64,000 nucleotides of DNA from Siphonodentalium dalli (GCA_032622095.1 CP136061.1:66593127-66657126); one strand, 5' to 3'. Positions 35,810 to 48,122 are shown, counted from the stretch's first letter. Numbers and translations are program-made. The notes: a model not told the origin generated them from the sequence alone.

Positions 35810-37560
35810 CCACTGCAGCTCCCGTCATGAAAGGTTTAAGTTCCCTTATATTCAGAGTGTGTGTGTTCACATTGTACTGTCAGAATAGCTATTGAATTTA
35901 TGACGACAACAGATATCTGTGTAGCTATCACTTTGTCCGAATAATGATGTTCAACAATATAATTAGTAACTACAAAACATAATTATTGATGTATTATTCT
36001 ACCCATATTATAAGTTACAGATGCTTAGTGGTCGGATATGTTGTCATGTTTTTGATTCAATGTTTATTATTTTATGCCCTGGAAACTATATACAACTTAT
36101 TCTCGAAGAATATATCATCATTAAAATTGAAAAACATTTTTGGATATATAGGCAATGATCCAGGTTTCATGTTTGGGCACCATTTAGGTACTGTCCCGAT
36201 GGCCACAGTCCTATGGCCAGAAATGGTGATGGCTTGTGCTTGGGGGAGGGGGGTGAATCTGTGTATGTTCAAAAGCCTTAAAAGTATATTGTGCTATTAT
36301 GTTGGTAGATTGTCATATTTTAGATAGCAAATTCTTAACCCAAAACCCAATGCACATATGACCAAAGTTATTCCCTCCAGCCAACATTTAGCCATAATTT
36401 CTTGCAGCGTCATTTTGACACACAAAGAAATAACACCATTTGATTTGCAATGTCATTGATGCGCATTGTAAGTCATTGCGTAATTATGATAAGTGGTACT
36501 CTCAATTAACAAGACCCAAACAATTCTGTCACAGATTTAAAGTATCTTTTATTATTCTTTTCAGTATGTCATAATATTATACTCAAGTTGTATCATCAAA
36601 TTGTTCATTTTCCCAAAATTTGATTTATTATCAATGGCTTTCAATATATCAATTAACAATGATACTTACAAAAAATAAAAAAAATAACTTCACAGTTAAG
36701 TTGGTAATATTAAGGAGTATATATATAGACTCAAATTTCCGATAAATAATGTCTCTAAATTTCATTTTTATTTGATTAATTTATTTTATTTAATTCACGC
36801 TGATGTAAATTGGTTCACACTGGCAGGGCAGAACATAAAATAATTGCTAATGGCAATGTTTAATGAGTTATTTACTATGTTTTATGTCAAAAGTTCTTGA
36901 TCATTTCACATATGTGTGTGGCACATTACTTCTATTATATTAGTGTGTGAATACTCAAACAATTGTGCTTTAAAACCAAACAGATATCAATATAATTATT
37001 GATTAATAATTATTCAATTGTTAAAATCTAGCTCCTTTGTTCTACCTCGACTTTGGGCATATTTATCCACTATTTGCAAATATCTTCTCGTGGCTAAGAG
37101 ATATCTCCTCGTGATTAAGGCACGACAAGATGCAATTTAAAAAAAAAAAGATCAGTAAATTCATCGATTCATATCCCACGTGAGTGACTTGTAATAACCC
37201 ATACTGCCCAGATTGCACATGTTAACGATGGCACTATAACTCTTAAATTCTGAATGCAAGCACAGTTCGTTTTAGATTTGTTGATCCCGATTTGCTACTT
37301 AGTATATGCGTGACACTTCAAACCCGTATGCACCGTGCAGTGACTCCACCCCCTTCCATCACATTCAACAATATACTGTTTTAGCGTTCTATTTGGATCT
37401 CGTCTAACTGGCCTGGCGGGTTTCTTCAAAAATGAGGGTAACCTTGGTTTACATAAGAAACCCGCGGGACCACATGCCACACTCCCTCGGGTCTGTCAAA
37501 TTATGAAGAACATACACATACCGTATGTCTGCTATATAATAAGTATCACATTTAATCGTT
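35810..37560. other. No gene seen
   Basis: AT-rich sequence. The frame at 35986-36327 has a hydrophobic start (YVVMFLIQCLLFYALETIYN) but no homologous pattern, and an antisense frame covers it. I do not call it. Confidence 0.4.
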
Positions 37561-37566
37561 GACATA

Positions 37567-37725
37567 ACCGGAGTTGACACAATACATATTATGATGGGGT
37601 CAGCAGGAAGACGGCCACGGACGAGGTTATGCCAACACCAGACTGAGTGCACCCCATTTGGGAGTCAGCATGATGTGGATCGTCATATACCGGTATCCAT
37701 ATCTTGCTGACCCTCAACTGGGCAA
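37567..37725. repeat. 150-bp dispersed repeat, copy 1
   Basis: ccggagttgacacaatacat through accctcaactgggcaa is about 95 percent identical by eye to 39810-39962 in the same orientation. Neither copy has an open frame of note. The 2.2-kb gap between copies contains other repeats. Confidence 0.85.
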
Positions 37726-37789
37726 GTAACTGATCTTATGCACTTGATGATTCAATCCTATTTATGATTATTTTTCTATATCCTGTATT

Positions 37790-38820
37790 CTTGTATTTGA
37801 AGACCTCTGTCTGTCTGTATGTATGTCATTTATACAAATCTACGATTCTCGACCGATCGGGACGAAACTTGGTACGTGTGTGTATTTTGACCAGGCGGTC
37901 GTCGTTGCCGTATTGGCGAGCCCGTGCGGCGCCCGCTTCGCGCATGCGCAGACGAGATCTCGGAAACGGGTGGAGCTATCGACTTGAAATTTGCTATGTG
38001 AATGTATCTTGCCCCGGATACAAATTTTATCGGGTCGCCGAGCCTGTGCGACGCCAGCTTCGCGCAGACCAGATCTCGGAAACGGGTGGAGCTATCGACT
38101 TGAAATTTGGTTACCAGATCTCGTAAACGGGTGGAGCTATCGACTTGAAATTTGGTTTTTGAATAGCCTGGGCAACGTCGGGCTCATCGGCTAGTCTATT
38201 ATATATTTTGGGAAATCTGTCTGTCTGTCTGTGTGTTCGCGATGGACTCGAAAACGACCAAACCAATTTCGATGAAACTTGGTATGTGGGGGTACTTTCG
38301 GCCGGGGAGTGGCATGGGCCTATTAATTTGCCCGTGCGAAATGACATTGACCTTGAAATCGGGTCATTTCAAGGTCAATCGCCCGAGTATCACGGGATTT
38401 CGATGAAAATTAGTGTCTGGGGATACTTTAGTATGGGGAGTGTCGTAAGCCTATTCGTTTGCCCGTGCGACATGACCTTGAAATCGGGTCAATTCAAGGT
38501 CAAATCGCGAATATTGATGGGATTTCGACGAAATTTTATACATAGGGTTACCTTTGTCCACTGTGTTTTGGACGGGTCAAATTGTGACCCTGACCTTGAG
38601 CTTCAAAATGATCAATTCAATGTCAAATCGGGTAAAACCGGATGGATTTCGACGGGTACTTTTGTGGGGTACTTTTGTCCGGCCAGTGTTTTGGATGGGT
38701 CAAATCGTGACCCCACCTGACCTTGACCTTCAAAATGGACAATTCAAGGTCAAATCGCGCAATTCGCCAAAAAGCAGAGGGGAAACAGCCCGGACGAAGT
38801 CGGGTCCACCTGCTAGTGTT
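37790..38820 (+). repeat. Dispersed repeat with 'gacgaaacttggta' and 'aaggtcaaatcgcg' modules, CTAGT end
   Basis: It begins with tctgtctgt-type runs and 'gatcgggacgaaacttggta'. The phrase 'cgggtggagctatcgacttgaaattt' occurs at 37969, 38083 and 38128. 'ttgaaatcgggtca..tcaaggtcaa' modules follow at about 38353, 38478 and 38740. It ends cggacgaagtcgggtccacc then tgctagt (38811-38818). The same terminus in reverse is seen at 63468. Apparent frames run through the modules because they lack stops; they are not supported as genes. Confidence 0.65.
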
Positions 38821-39809
38821 ATATATAGCTACAATGGCACTGTTTATTGTTACATCCAATATGCTTTTTTCGCATTTAATTAGATCTTTCAGCGTTTTCC
38901 CAAATAAAATTAATGTACAAAAGCATGACAAATTCTGAATATTACGGTTCGGTTATACTTAATTTTGGGAACCCAGGCTCCGGCAACCCAAACTTATTAT
39001 AACGGGTCGGCATAAGGCCTAGAACCGTGTGTGATACCGGGGGGTATATCATGAATCCGCTTAACAGAGGGTATACTCTTCAATCCATCACTGGAAATTT
39101 CCATCTTTCCTCCATCATTCCATGAACTTCTGTGAGAATTATATCTCATGTCCAAGCTGAGCTACATTAGGCCAAAAAAGAGATACTATGTTTCCGTACA
39201 TCGACCGAACCTAAAAATAACCTGCCGACCCTAAACTTTTTATTGATATTTTGAGAAAAAGTCAAAATTTAATGCTCATAAATATTGATGATCTTTAGTG
39301 TGCAAAACACATGTTGTCAGCTGTCTCAAAAGCCCCAGGTGTGTGTTGGTTGTGGATTAATGGGCATACATTTTGCAATTTTAATTTCCTGAGAGTTGAT
39401 CTCCTGCCTGCTTTATGTCTTGTTTTGGGACTTCTGGAACACTATCAACAGACATGGTGGGTGTGTATCTGTATATATACATGTATATAGGTTATCACCA
39501 CATATGTTAGGGGTATAGCTACTGTTTTAACAAACCAGGCATGCTCGGTGGGCGTACTGGCTACACCCAGAAAAAGGGATGTAGTTGTCACAATACAAGT
39601 ACGGTATAATGGCGGTATTATTGGTAAAATTCTTATAAAAAGTTAGTGACATGAATTTTGTACCAAGTTTATAGCAAAATTTATAAAAAAAATGTGGTAT
39701 GTGAATAATAAAAAACTTACTTAAGCATGAAGTAAGTTTAATCTTAATGTATATTTCCACTGTTAATCAAGTAATACTTTCCCCACAGCATGGGTTAGCA
39801 TTTTATGTA

Positions 39810-39962
39810 ACCGGAGTTGACAAAATACATATTATGATGGGGTCAGCAGGAAGACAGCCACGTACGAGGTTATGCCTACACCAGGCTGAGTGCACCCCAT
39901 TTGGGAGTCAGCATGATGTGGATCGTCGTATATCCATATCTTGATGACCCTCAACTGGGCAA
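39810..39962. repeat. 150-bp dispersed repeat, copy 2
   Basis: Second copy of the 37567-37725 repeat, same orientation, with a short deletion near 39930. Confidence 0.85.
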
Positions 39963-40117
39963 CATCAGTCGAGGTATTTCTGCAGTTGGATAAAAAATAT
40001 CGAAATAAAATAAAAATTCCTTACCGACCTACCTACCCTAATTTTTTCGCTGGCCTTAACACTTTTATTAATCTATATCATCTATTTTGGCCCGTTATTT
40101 GCAGGTACAGTGCAGGA

Positions 40118-40698
40118 ACATGTTTGGAACTACATTGGAACTACAGAGAATAATTCATAATATGATCCCGATCTGAGCTTCAGGTAGTGTACATGTAGTA
40201 CGATGTTCGTACTAAGAATTAAAAGTTCAGCATCATACCCACAGGTTGCATCTATGTACATGTACCTGTGTATGTACAGCAGGAAATTCTCTAACGTGGT
40301 GACCAGGATGAAATTCATACAATGTTCCGCTTCCAGTAAGAAACCGCATCTTTTATTGATCGGAGAGTCGCGCAGCATATCCCATGTTTACGCCTGGAGC
40401 CATCAAAATAACGGAAACATGTTTGGAACTACAGAGAAGAAATTCAGCGCAAACGCCTAATATGATCCTGAGCTTGAGTTTGATGTTCGTACTAAGAATA
40501 AAATGTTCAGCATCGTACCCACAGGTTGCATCTACTAGTATGTACCTGTGTATATACTGAAGGAAATTTTCTAATGTGCTGACCAGGATTAAAATCATAC
40601 AATGTTCTGCTTCCAGTAAGAAACCGCATCTTTGATTGGTCAGACAGTCGTGCAACATATCCCATGTTTACGTCTGGAGCCATTAGCATAACGGAAAC
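40118..40698. repeat. Tandem duplication, about 290 bp per unit
   Basis: Unit 1 (40118-40416) and unit 2 (40417-40698) share catgtttggaactac, gttcgtactaagaat, cccacaggttgcatct, cttccagtaagaaaccgcat and catatcccatgtttacg in order. Minus-strand frames in the two units are alike only because the DNA is duplicated. No domain is visible. Confidence 0.85.
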
Positions 40699-40855
40699 CA
40701 AGACCGCTTCATCGTCTCTCGATGGCCGTTTCATGTCATATGTTGGAGAGAGGTTTAGGAGATTTTGACATTTTCTGCTGATCATTATGCGGAATAAGTG
40801 CCAAATTAATGTGAATGACCAGGACTGTTGGCAGAACAAATACATGTACGCCATT

Positions 40856-40987
40856 GTGGTGGATTGATGGTAACATGTCATGACATTGACCACTTTTAGC
40901 TTGTGTTCAACCTTGTCGCTTTGTGAATCGGTTGAACATAAACCTGAAGTTGTCAATGTCACGCCATGTTACCATCAATACACCACA
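40856..40987. repeat. Inverted repeat with ATGGTAACATG arms
   Basis: gtggtggattgatggtaaca and its near complement at 40968-40987 pair, continuing inward through tgacattgac and gttcaacc. It forms a roughly 130-bp imperfect hairpin, likely a MITE remnant. Confidence 0.7.
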
Positions 40988-41127
40988 ACTAAACTTATAT
41001 TAATACAGGAAAGTTTTCAAAATAACATGTAATCACATATTGAATGCATACAATGTGTTCAATTTATCTCAGATTTAGAAACCTGAACAATCTGTTGAAA
41101 ATGTTTGGATCTTTAATCTACAGTTAA

Positions 41128-41739
41128 AGGTGACATATGCAACCGGTTTGGCTAAATAATGAATTTAATTGGTTGCCACTTCGGTCAGATGCGATATTTT
41201 AGAAATGCTCCTATCTAGTGATGTTTGGCGTAACATTTCAATGTTTTGAGATATGTTTCGCATTTTGAGCGAAAACTTAATGAACTAGCTATCTCCCCAT
41301 ATTTTGTCACATCACCGATTGAGGATAAAGCCTTCGCTGTTGATTTTAACCAACACATAGCATATTTCTGCAAAATGAAAAGTCAAGTGATACATGTATT
41401 CATTCTTTTACAAAGTATATCTTATAATTATAATTGAATACAGAGCCAATGATACGATTTGACCAGAAAAGGAAGAGTTTACGGACTGTCTCAAAATTGT
41501 TTTCAAAATCTGATATGATCAAATAGACAATTTTGGGGCTATCCCCTATGGGGCTATGGGCCTATTGTGTGACACGGATATTCCGCATGTGAAATAGTAT
41601 TCCTTGAACTCATAAAATATGGGTTGGATTCTCATCTAACTGAAAAGTGTGGTAGTTACACAAACACAACCTACACTTTTCCACTTTTTGGGATCAGATG
41701 TGGGGGCCCAGATCACTCTAAAACTGTTGCATGTCACCT
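41128..41739. mobile_element. piggyBac-type MITE, 612 bp
   Basis: Ends AGGTGACATATGCAAC and GTTGCATGTCACCT are inverted repeats with one indel. TTAA precedes the left end (41124-41127) and TGAA follows the right end (41740-41743), a one-base-decayed TTAA duplication. No transposase frame is present. Confidence 0.7.
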
Positions 41740-42661
41740 TGAAGATTTGTTTTCTATTATTTCATATATTAATTTCAGTATCATCGAGATGTGTGAAGCG
41801 TGTGTATTACATAAATACAACAGTTCTAACTAAATTACACTCTTGACCAAGCTATATAAGCATTAAAGATTCATGAAGAAAATATCTGGTATTTCCATTA
41901 TCCCCAAGAATCTTTACATCAATGTCAGTCAATCACAACATTTAACAGTAAAGTGATTGAAGCCAATCAGTATATTGACGATTTTCATCGGCTCCAGAGT
42001 TTCTCGACACATAGCTAAAATAGCATAATAAGTTTCCTGTCATATCTGGTCACAATGCTTATTTCAGTGTTCACAAATTTGTGATTACAACTAATTTAAC
42101 ACTAATGTGTGTCCATTTGAAGAGTCCAGAAATTATCAATAATAGCCATCAAGGAGAATAGAATTAAGTATTTCCAAGAATTTCAACAGTTAGCACCCGT
42201 TTTTCTTATTCGCCAAAATTCAAGTAACAGGAGATAACATTCTGTCAATCGTAAAACTGCGCTTTGATGTTATACAACAGGAATTGCATGCATAAACTAT
42301 TTATAGTGGTGGTTATGTGACTTATAGTTACATGTGTATATTCATTAGGACTGTTATGTGTAGCTTATTCCAGCCTGAGAGCCTAATTTTAATGAGAACT
42401 GATTATACACATGTGTATCCAGGTGATATACACATGTAAAACTTGATCGTTCTTTTGTATTGACAAGACGCAACAGGTGTATCCTCATGTCATGGCTGAT
42501 TGTCATCTGTATCAGTTGATAGCACATGCATGTCATGAACATCTGATTAGAATCAGGGACATTTTCATTGACTTTATAAGCTCTTTGTAACTATACCAGA
42601 AATAAAAAATTCTGAATGCAAAACATTATGGGCGCAGTGCATGTTCAGCTGAAGTTAGATT

Positions 42662-42832
42662 GAGATAAAAATAATATTATTCATCCTGACCTGAGGTGTG
42701 GGGATGGAAAGATCTCACCCCGAGAGGCAAGATATTTCGGCCGATTGTCCGGACCCAATAGCTGGTCCCGAAGATGAGATTTTTCTATGACCACATCCCA
42801 GGTCATGGATTATTTTTCTCCCAAACCCAAGA
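42662..42832. repeat. Imperfect foldback with ATAAAAATAATCC ends
   Basis: gacctgaggtgtggggatgg and the complement of catcccaggtcatgg pair across a loop near 42745, with ataaaaataat outer arms on both sides. Probably an old MITE. Confidence 0.65.
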
Positions 42833-43490
42833 GCCACATACTCAATGTTTTGTCTTATACCCAATTTTGGCACATTTCAGTAGTTTCATAACGGTACATC
42901 AGGGGAGAAATCTGATGTCACATTTATGATTTTATTTGATGATTTTGGTATATACTGGAAAAGCAAAGCACGATACCCACACAAGCTTGGTTAATTGGTT
43001 TGAGTGAAATATACATGGCTAGTGAAAACGACATGGCTATGTCATCATTGTCCCTAGCATGTCATGAATTAAAACACATCTAGTCATATATTTAGACTGC
43101 CAGTCATTGTTAAATTTTCGGAATGACGTGTGGTACCATGTCATTGACCAATATGGTACTAAAGGTGTCCTCTACCTGGACCAATTACCTCGTTTGCAGC
43201 TGTTGTCCACAATTCTGGGATCTCCAAGAGATCTCGCTCTACTATCAGATGTCAGATCACTGACAACAATTGAGTCGCTTGCTGGTTAGGTCGGCCCCAT
43301 TTATGTGGAAACAGTTTTCTTTTGATAATGGTGATTGGTGATGATGTTCAATTGCCCTTATACATTTACTTGTTGGCGAATCTGTACCCTGCGTAATTCA
43401 TCCCAAGAGAATAGCGACACAAGGGGAGAGAGGTACGACTGTTGTCACTCCCGGGCAGCGCATCGGTGAGTTGGTTGAATGGTTAAATAT

Positions 43491-43645
43491 AGAATATCCA
43501 TACAGTTTTATGAGATACAAGGTTTGTTTTCGCGAGTATGATTCAGCAAATGCCAAATGGGGAACCAAGCTTTAGCAAGGTCCCCATTTGGTGAATTATA
43601 TATACGAGTGAAAATAAGCCTTGTATCTCGTTAAACTATATGGGT
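43491..43645. repeat. Palindromic MITE-like hairpin
   Basis: atacagttttatgagatacaaggttt and aagccttgtatctcgttaaactata are inverted, with a nested pair ccaaatgggga/tccccatttgg in the centre. The whole 155 bases fold back on themselves. Confidence 0.75.
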
Positions 43646-44389
43646 ATTATTTTTATCCATTGCCAAATTTTAAATATCATAATGAAATTATGTCAGCCTC
43701 TGTGCAATTGTTGGCAAAAAAGTATGTTTTCCTTGTAAACATTAAGGCAATTTGGTAAATAATATTTTTTTCACTGCATATAACAACTAGAGTGGTGTGT
43801 TTTACCTCAAGTGGACTACACAAAATTATAAAATGATCTTTTGGCTAATGGCTATGCGAGGTGCGAGGGCTGTTGTGACTCTACTCAACTGAAATGGTAT
43901 GAAATAGACTATAATACTATTTCGGATGCCACGCACCTGGTGTTTCGATGCTCTTAATGAATGAACAGGGAGAGTGGCTCCGCCCAGCGGTGACAAGGGA
44001 TACTAATCCATGCCCGCAATGTTCTCTGGGTTGAAGACTGATATCATGTCCGAATGGTGCTTACGTCTTTTTTATTGTCGGTTAAAGTTATAAAACAATA
44101 TTTTGAACATGTACATGTATGTTCTTTGGAATTGTTTATAGAGTCTTGTGTAGTCCACAACCCCATATAAACGACACAACCATTAGTTCATGCACTCCCA
44201 TTAGTATTGCAAAGCCAACAGAGTGAACTTTTCTGTTTATATATAAATATCTTTGAACAAATACATATCTCTAAAATAGATCAAAATGTCCCAATACGAC
44301 ATTTTTTGGAATAGAATAAAGACCCAGTATCTGGGATAAACAGCAGCTGCAATATAACTCCGGATAAAGTTACATCTATTAAGTGGATA

Positions 44390-44960
44390 ATAAATGCTCT
44401 TTATTGCTGATTAGTAGTGCATCTTTAAATATTTGATGCCCACAGCATCAATCACATGATATTAACCATGCATTATTTTACTTTTGTGCAATTTTCCCCA
44501 CTTCTTCTGAACTGATAAAAAACGCTCTTTATTTGTCACATTATTTTTTTTGCCCACCCCCCCCCACTTCATTTGAGGGACAAAGGCGCTTATACCCGCA
44601 ATTTTCCGACATATTTTCTAATGTGATAAGGAACGCTCTTTATTGCGTCCTTAAGACGTCAACAGCATCGATGAAATGACACTGCCACAGTGTGATATAG
44701 TTGTCAATAATTTGATGCCCACATCACCTATCCCATGACATTAACAATGCATTATTTTACATTTGTGCAATTTTCCACACATATCTTTTGAACTGATAAG
44801 AAGCGCTCTTTATTGGTTATATAATTTTTGGAAATCCCCCACCCCTTAGTCATCTGGGGGTCAAAGGCATTGTTACCCGCAATATTTCTACATATTTTCT
44901 AATGTGATAAGGAACGCTCTTTATTGCTCATTTTGCTTCTTTAAGAGTGATTTCAACAGA
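44390..44960. repeat. Tandem array of the 'gataaggaacgctctttattg' repeat
   Basis: The phrase or a close variant recurs near 44388, 44512, 44624, 44797 and 44907. Alternating units share 'cacatattttctaatgtgat' and 'cattattttacttttgtgcaattttcc'. Two similar pieces lie at 14600-14930. Confidence 0.75.
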
Positions 44961-45329
44961 ATCTACGAAATGACACTCCATTTCAGTTTATTGCTGTTTT
45001 TTAAAATTTGACGACCCAGATTGCAACCATTTTGGGTACATTATCAATTATTTAGATAAAATAAGTTTCAGTGTCTGATGTCTGATAAGATTCCCTTGGT
45101 CAAATTTTCACGAAATTTACATTGTTTTTTTTTGTGTGTAGGCTAATGTACTTATTCCTGGTAAGAGGCCTTGTGTTGCAATTTATTTTAAGCTAAAAGC
45201 ACAAATGCTCTGAACTATATATATTTGTTTATTTTGAATAAATATTGAAATTATTTTCTCCATTGTCATATTTTGTGGTCCACATGTCATTAATATCTTT
45301 AGAGGCAATATTATCCCCTAAAAGTTGAT

Positions 45330-45745
45330 TAAATAGCTACTTTGAGTGATTAGATTGGACCCCTTTGAATACCTATTAAAATAGCTAGAACAACCACTCG
45401 AGGTAGAATAATTTCCCACCAATAGTAGTTATCAGATTAACTACCCGCAGGTAGCAAAAATTCCCACTCGCAGGTAGTAAATTTAAATACTGGGTAGTTC
45501 ATATTCATCCAACTACCTAAAGTAGTTAAAATTTAGCCTACCTTTGGGTAGTTAAAATAGCCACAAGAGGTAGTTATTTCAACCACTGTAGGTAGTTATT
45601 TTAACTACCAAAGGTATTTAATTTTTTAGCTACCCGCCAGGTAGTAAAATTAACCACCCAAGGTAGCGGGATGAATACGAACTACCAAAAGTAGTAAAAA
45701 TTAACTACTTTTGTGGTTAATTTAGCAACTTTTTATTTAGTGTGT
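45330..45745. repeat. Alternating GGTAGTTA/TAACTACC motif array
   Basis: About a dozen copies of ggtagtta or its complement taactacc alternate in orientation at loose spacing of 20-45 bases, separated by A/T runs such as aaaatt. Neighbouring motifs can pair to form small hairpins. No open frame was seen. Confidence 0.7.
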
Positions 45746-46373
45746 ACGATAAGCAAAACACTCAACAACGTGGCGATTTGTTTTTGGGAGAGTGATTCAC
45801 TGTGACCCATTCAACACCGAAATCTTGTGGCGAGGAATACTGAGCGCTATAATTGTATGTTTCAAACTACATGGTGTCAGTTTTAATTAACCAAAGTTCA
45901 TTAGAATTTCAACTGATTTGTATATGAAAGTAAAAATTAATTTAAGATGTTTCCCCTTGAATGGAAACAATGCACTCGTAGTGGGCAAATATGCACCACT
46001 ATGAAGAATAAGGAGATATAGATACACTTTGGTCTTGTATTCACTATTCTCCACTACCGAAAGTTTGCGTGTTACAACCATGGTTGTGTAAACAAAAATG
46101 TTACAGTGGTTTGTAAACATATATCGCTAATCGCGTAGTAAGTTCTAATATCTTAGCTCGAATATTATTTTCAGAATATTTGTTAATGCTTTGCAAATGT
46201 TTACCATCAAGTTTTGATTCAACATTGGTATTTTATAGGACTAATATGACTTTTATTGGTTATTCATCCTAACATTAGCATATTTACATAGCAATGGTTT
46301 TGATATGCTAAATTTCATTTTAGGAGCGTTATTAATAATGAAAATCAAAACAAAGTAATCTAGTTTTTGCATG

Positions 46374-46534
46374 TACAGTAATGCCATAAATATGGCTTGT
46401 TGCCATTCACCGGAAAGCTCTCACTGAGAGCTTTCCAATGAATGGCAACAAGCCATATTTCCGACTAAATCCTGAAAAATTACACCCATAATTATGCTGT
46501 GGTTAAGGAGTCGATTATTTAGGGCAGTACTGTA
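46374..46534. mobile_element. Mariner-like palindromic MITE, deleted in left arm
   Basis: The left end TACAGTAATGCC jumps straight to ataaatatggcttgttgcca, having lost the first part of the arm. The right arm is complete, through ctgtggttaaggagtcgatt to ctgta at 46534. Same family as 62995-63211. Confidence 0.8.
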
Positions 46535-46659
46535 CTTGTTTATAATAGTTGTTTTACAGACATTATGTTATTTCGCATGAACCAATTGGAAGGCTTTGTG
46601 CCCCTTTAACATTGAGTTTCAAATGGCATATAATCTTCTAGTATCAAATTGAATCTAAC

Positions 46660-47040
46660 ATTGCTAAGCCGGCCATAATATGAAGGTTGTCCAGATGACA
46701 ACTTGAGCAATATTCAACAGCACGTCTTGATAATCGTTATGTGGTTTACACGTTCGATTTTGGTCATGGTCCGATGAATTTTGACGGAGTGATGCCCTTT
46801 TTCATCCGGATGATAACTTGAGCAATATTCAACACAATTTCATTTCTAGATATTTGGTAGATGGTTTACAGTTCAGAAAACACAGGTCAAGTTCTAATTT
46901 GGTCATGGTCCAATAATTGTTTTAGGAATTATTGCTTCTTTGTTCGACTTAGAATTCAAAATTGTTGTCCTGTCTAACTGATAACTTGAATATGTCTAAC
47001 TGATAACTTGAGTAATCTTCAAAAGATTCACTCGATATAT
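46660..47040. repeat. Diverged tandem repeat with 'gatgataacttgagcaatattcaa'
   Basis: The phrase occurs near 46694, 46811 and, shortened, at 46977-47020, with ggtcatggtccaat and gatggtttac between. Such units are frequent in molluscan noncoding DNA. Confidence 0.6.
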
Positions 47041-47590
47041 TGTTCGTTGTTCATATTTGAGAATACGCACATCATCGTCAGGTTGGAATAGATTTGTTTT
47101 TACCAGAATTGGGCTTATTTGTTCTTTGAAAAAGCCAACGGCCCAAAAAAGCCACCTATTTTAGTGGTGGGTTAGCGAACTTTTATCAAATTAACATCTG
47201 TTTCCGGAAAAGTTTGGACAAATCCGGATGGAAAACTTAATGGGCAGCCACATTATTGTGAACCGTCTACATCCATTCCCGCTTATTTGTGTGAGAGTGG
47301 TCACCTATTTACCCACTGTGCTCGTATCACCGGGATCAAAACTTGTCAAAAATACATGAAATTCTTAGATGCGGACTATCAGGAAAAACACATAGAAATA
47401 GTTAAATGTTATAGTTTTCGATGCGACATTTTTTATCCGATGCATGCACAGGCCGCATACAAGTATTGTATGAATTCATCGACCTATAACAATTATCAGA
47501 AGGTGACAAAGGCAAATAATTACTACAATTAAGACCTGGCGATGATCGGTTTTACCAGCAAGGCGTGGTTCTTAGCAAGAATAAACTTAC
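47041..47590. other. 3' side of the nAChR exon, no other gene
   Basis: If the minus-strand receptor gene is spliced, this is the start of the intron after the donor at 47590. The plus-strand frame at 47287-47532 is unassigned. Confidence 0.4.
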
Positions 47591-48122
47591 TTAAAATGGA
47601 CGGGGTTTTCGACGCAGATGGTAGATGCTCTTGGACTAAAGTTAGCAAAACTGCGTATGCAAGAAACATCGTGATGATGTACCCAATCTTCTCACCGGAA
47701 TCAGCAGGCAACAGAAAGACAAATGGACTCATGAACGACATGACAACGGTCGGGATGACAACGCTGATTATCTGATGGATGGGTCTTCTTTGTATGGTGA
47801 TCACAGGTTTCAGGTGGGCATGATGTTGTCCCCTCTTATTTGCTTTCTCTTTTATTAACTCGTGACTTAATATGTGCCAGTCAACGTGTTCTGTGAAGTA
47901 TGTAAGATGAACTCCATCTTTGCTTGGAGTTAAGTCCACTTCATCCATCGTGTATTGCCATGTTATGATGTCAATTGAGCATGTCTGTCGGTCACAGGGG
48001 TAAAATGTCACATCAAGGCGCACGATGTTTCAGTGACTTCCGGTGGATCCCAATAACAGGTGCCGTCAAAATCACATCTTATTGGCCCGTTCTCGTGGAA
48101 TATGATATCCATTGAATTAGCC
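47591..48122 (-). pseudogene. nAChR-like exon, Cys loop to M2, with a one-base frameshift
   Basis: On the minus strand an acceptor (acaatgtattacag) precedes 48122 and a strong donor (GTAAGT, 47590-47585) follows 47591. The exon encodes part of the ligand-binding domain (FHENGPIRCDFDGTCYWDPP), the Cys-loop cysteine of ETSC, then RLDVTFYPCDRQTCS in the next frame, the beta strands before M1, M1 (ISVVIPTVVMSFMSPFVFLL) and M2 (GEKIGYIITMFLAYAVLLTL). The two Cys-loop cysteines are 13 residues apart, as in the family, but a base is missing immediately after the first, so the frame breaks. GEK before M2 resembles cation-selective subunits. The paired cysteines of alpha subunits are not seen before M1. 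The donor phase fits the terminal exons at 9100 and 20447. It is a pseudogene unless the lost base is an assembly error. Confidence 0.85.

Noticed and set aside
35986-36327. Membrane protein gene
   Set aside because: The hydrophobic start is short, an antisense frame covers most of it, and no splice sites or homologous pattern were seen.
37764-38883. Series of overlapping plus-strand frames of 100-170 codons
   Set aside because: They run through repeated 'tcaaggtcaaatcgcg' and 'ggtggagctatcgacttg' modules. Length comes from the repeat being low in stops, not from coding constraint.
40130-40658. Paired minus-strand frames with similar proteins
   Set aside because: Similarity is explained by the 290-base DNA tandem duplication. 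Stops and frame drift differ between units.
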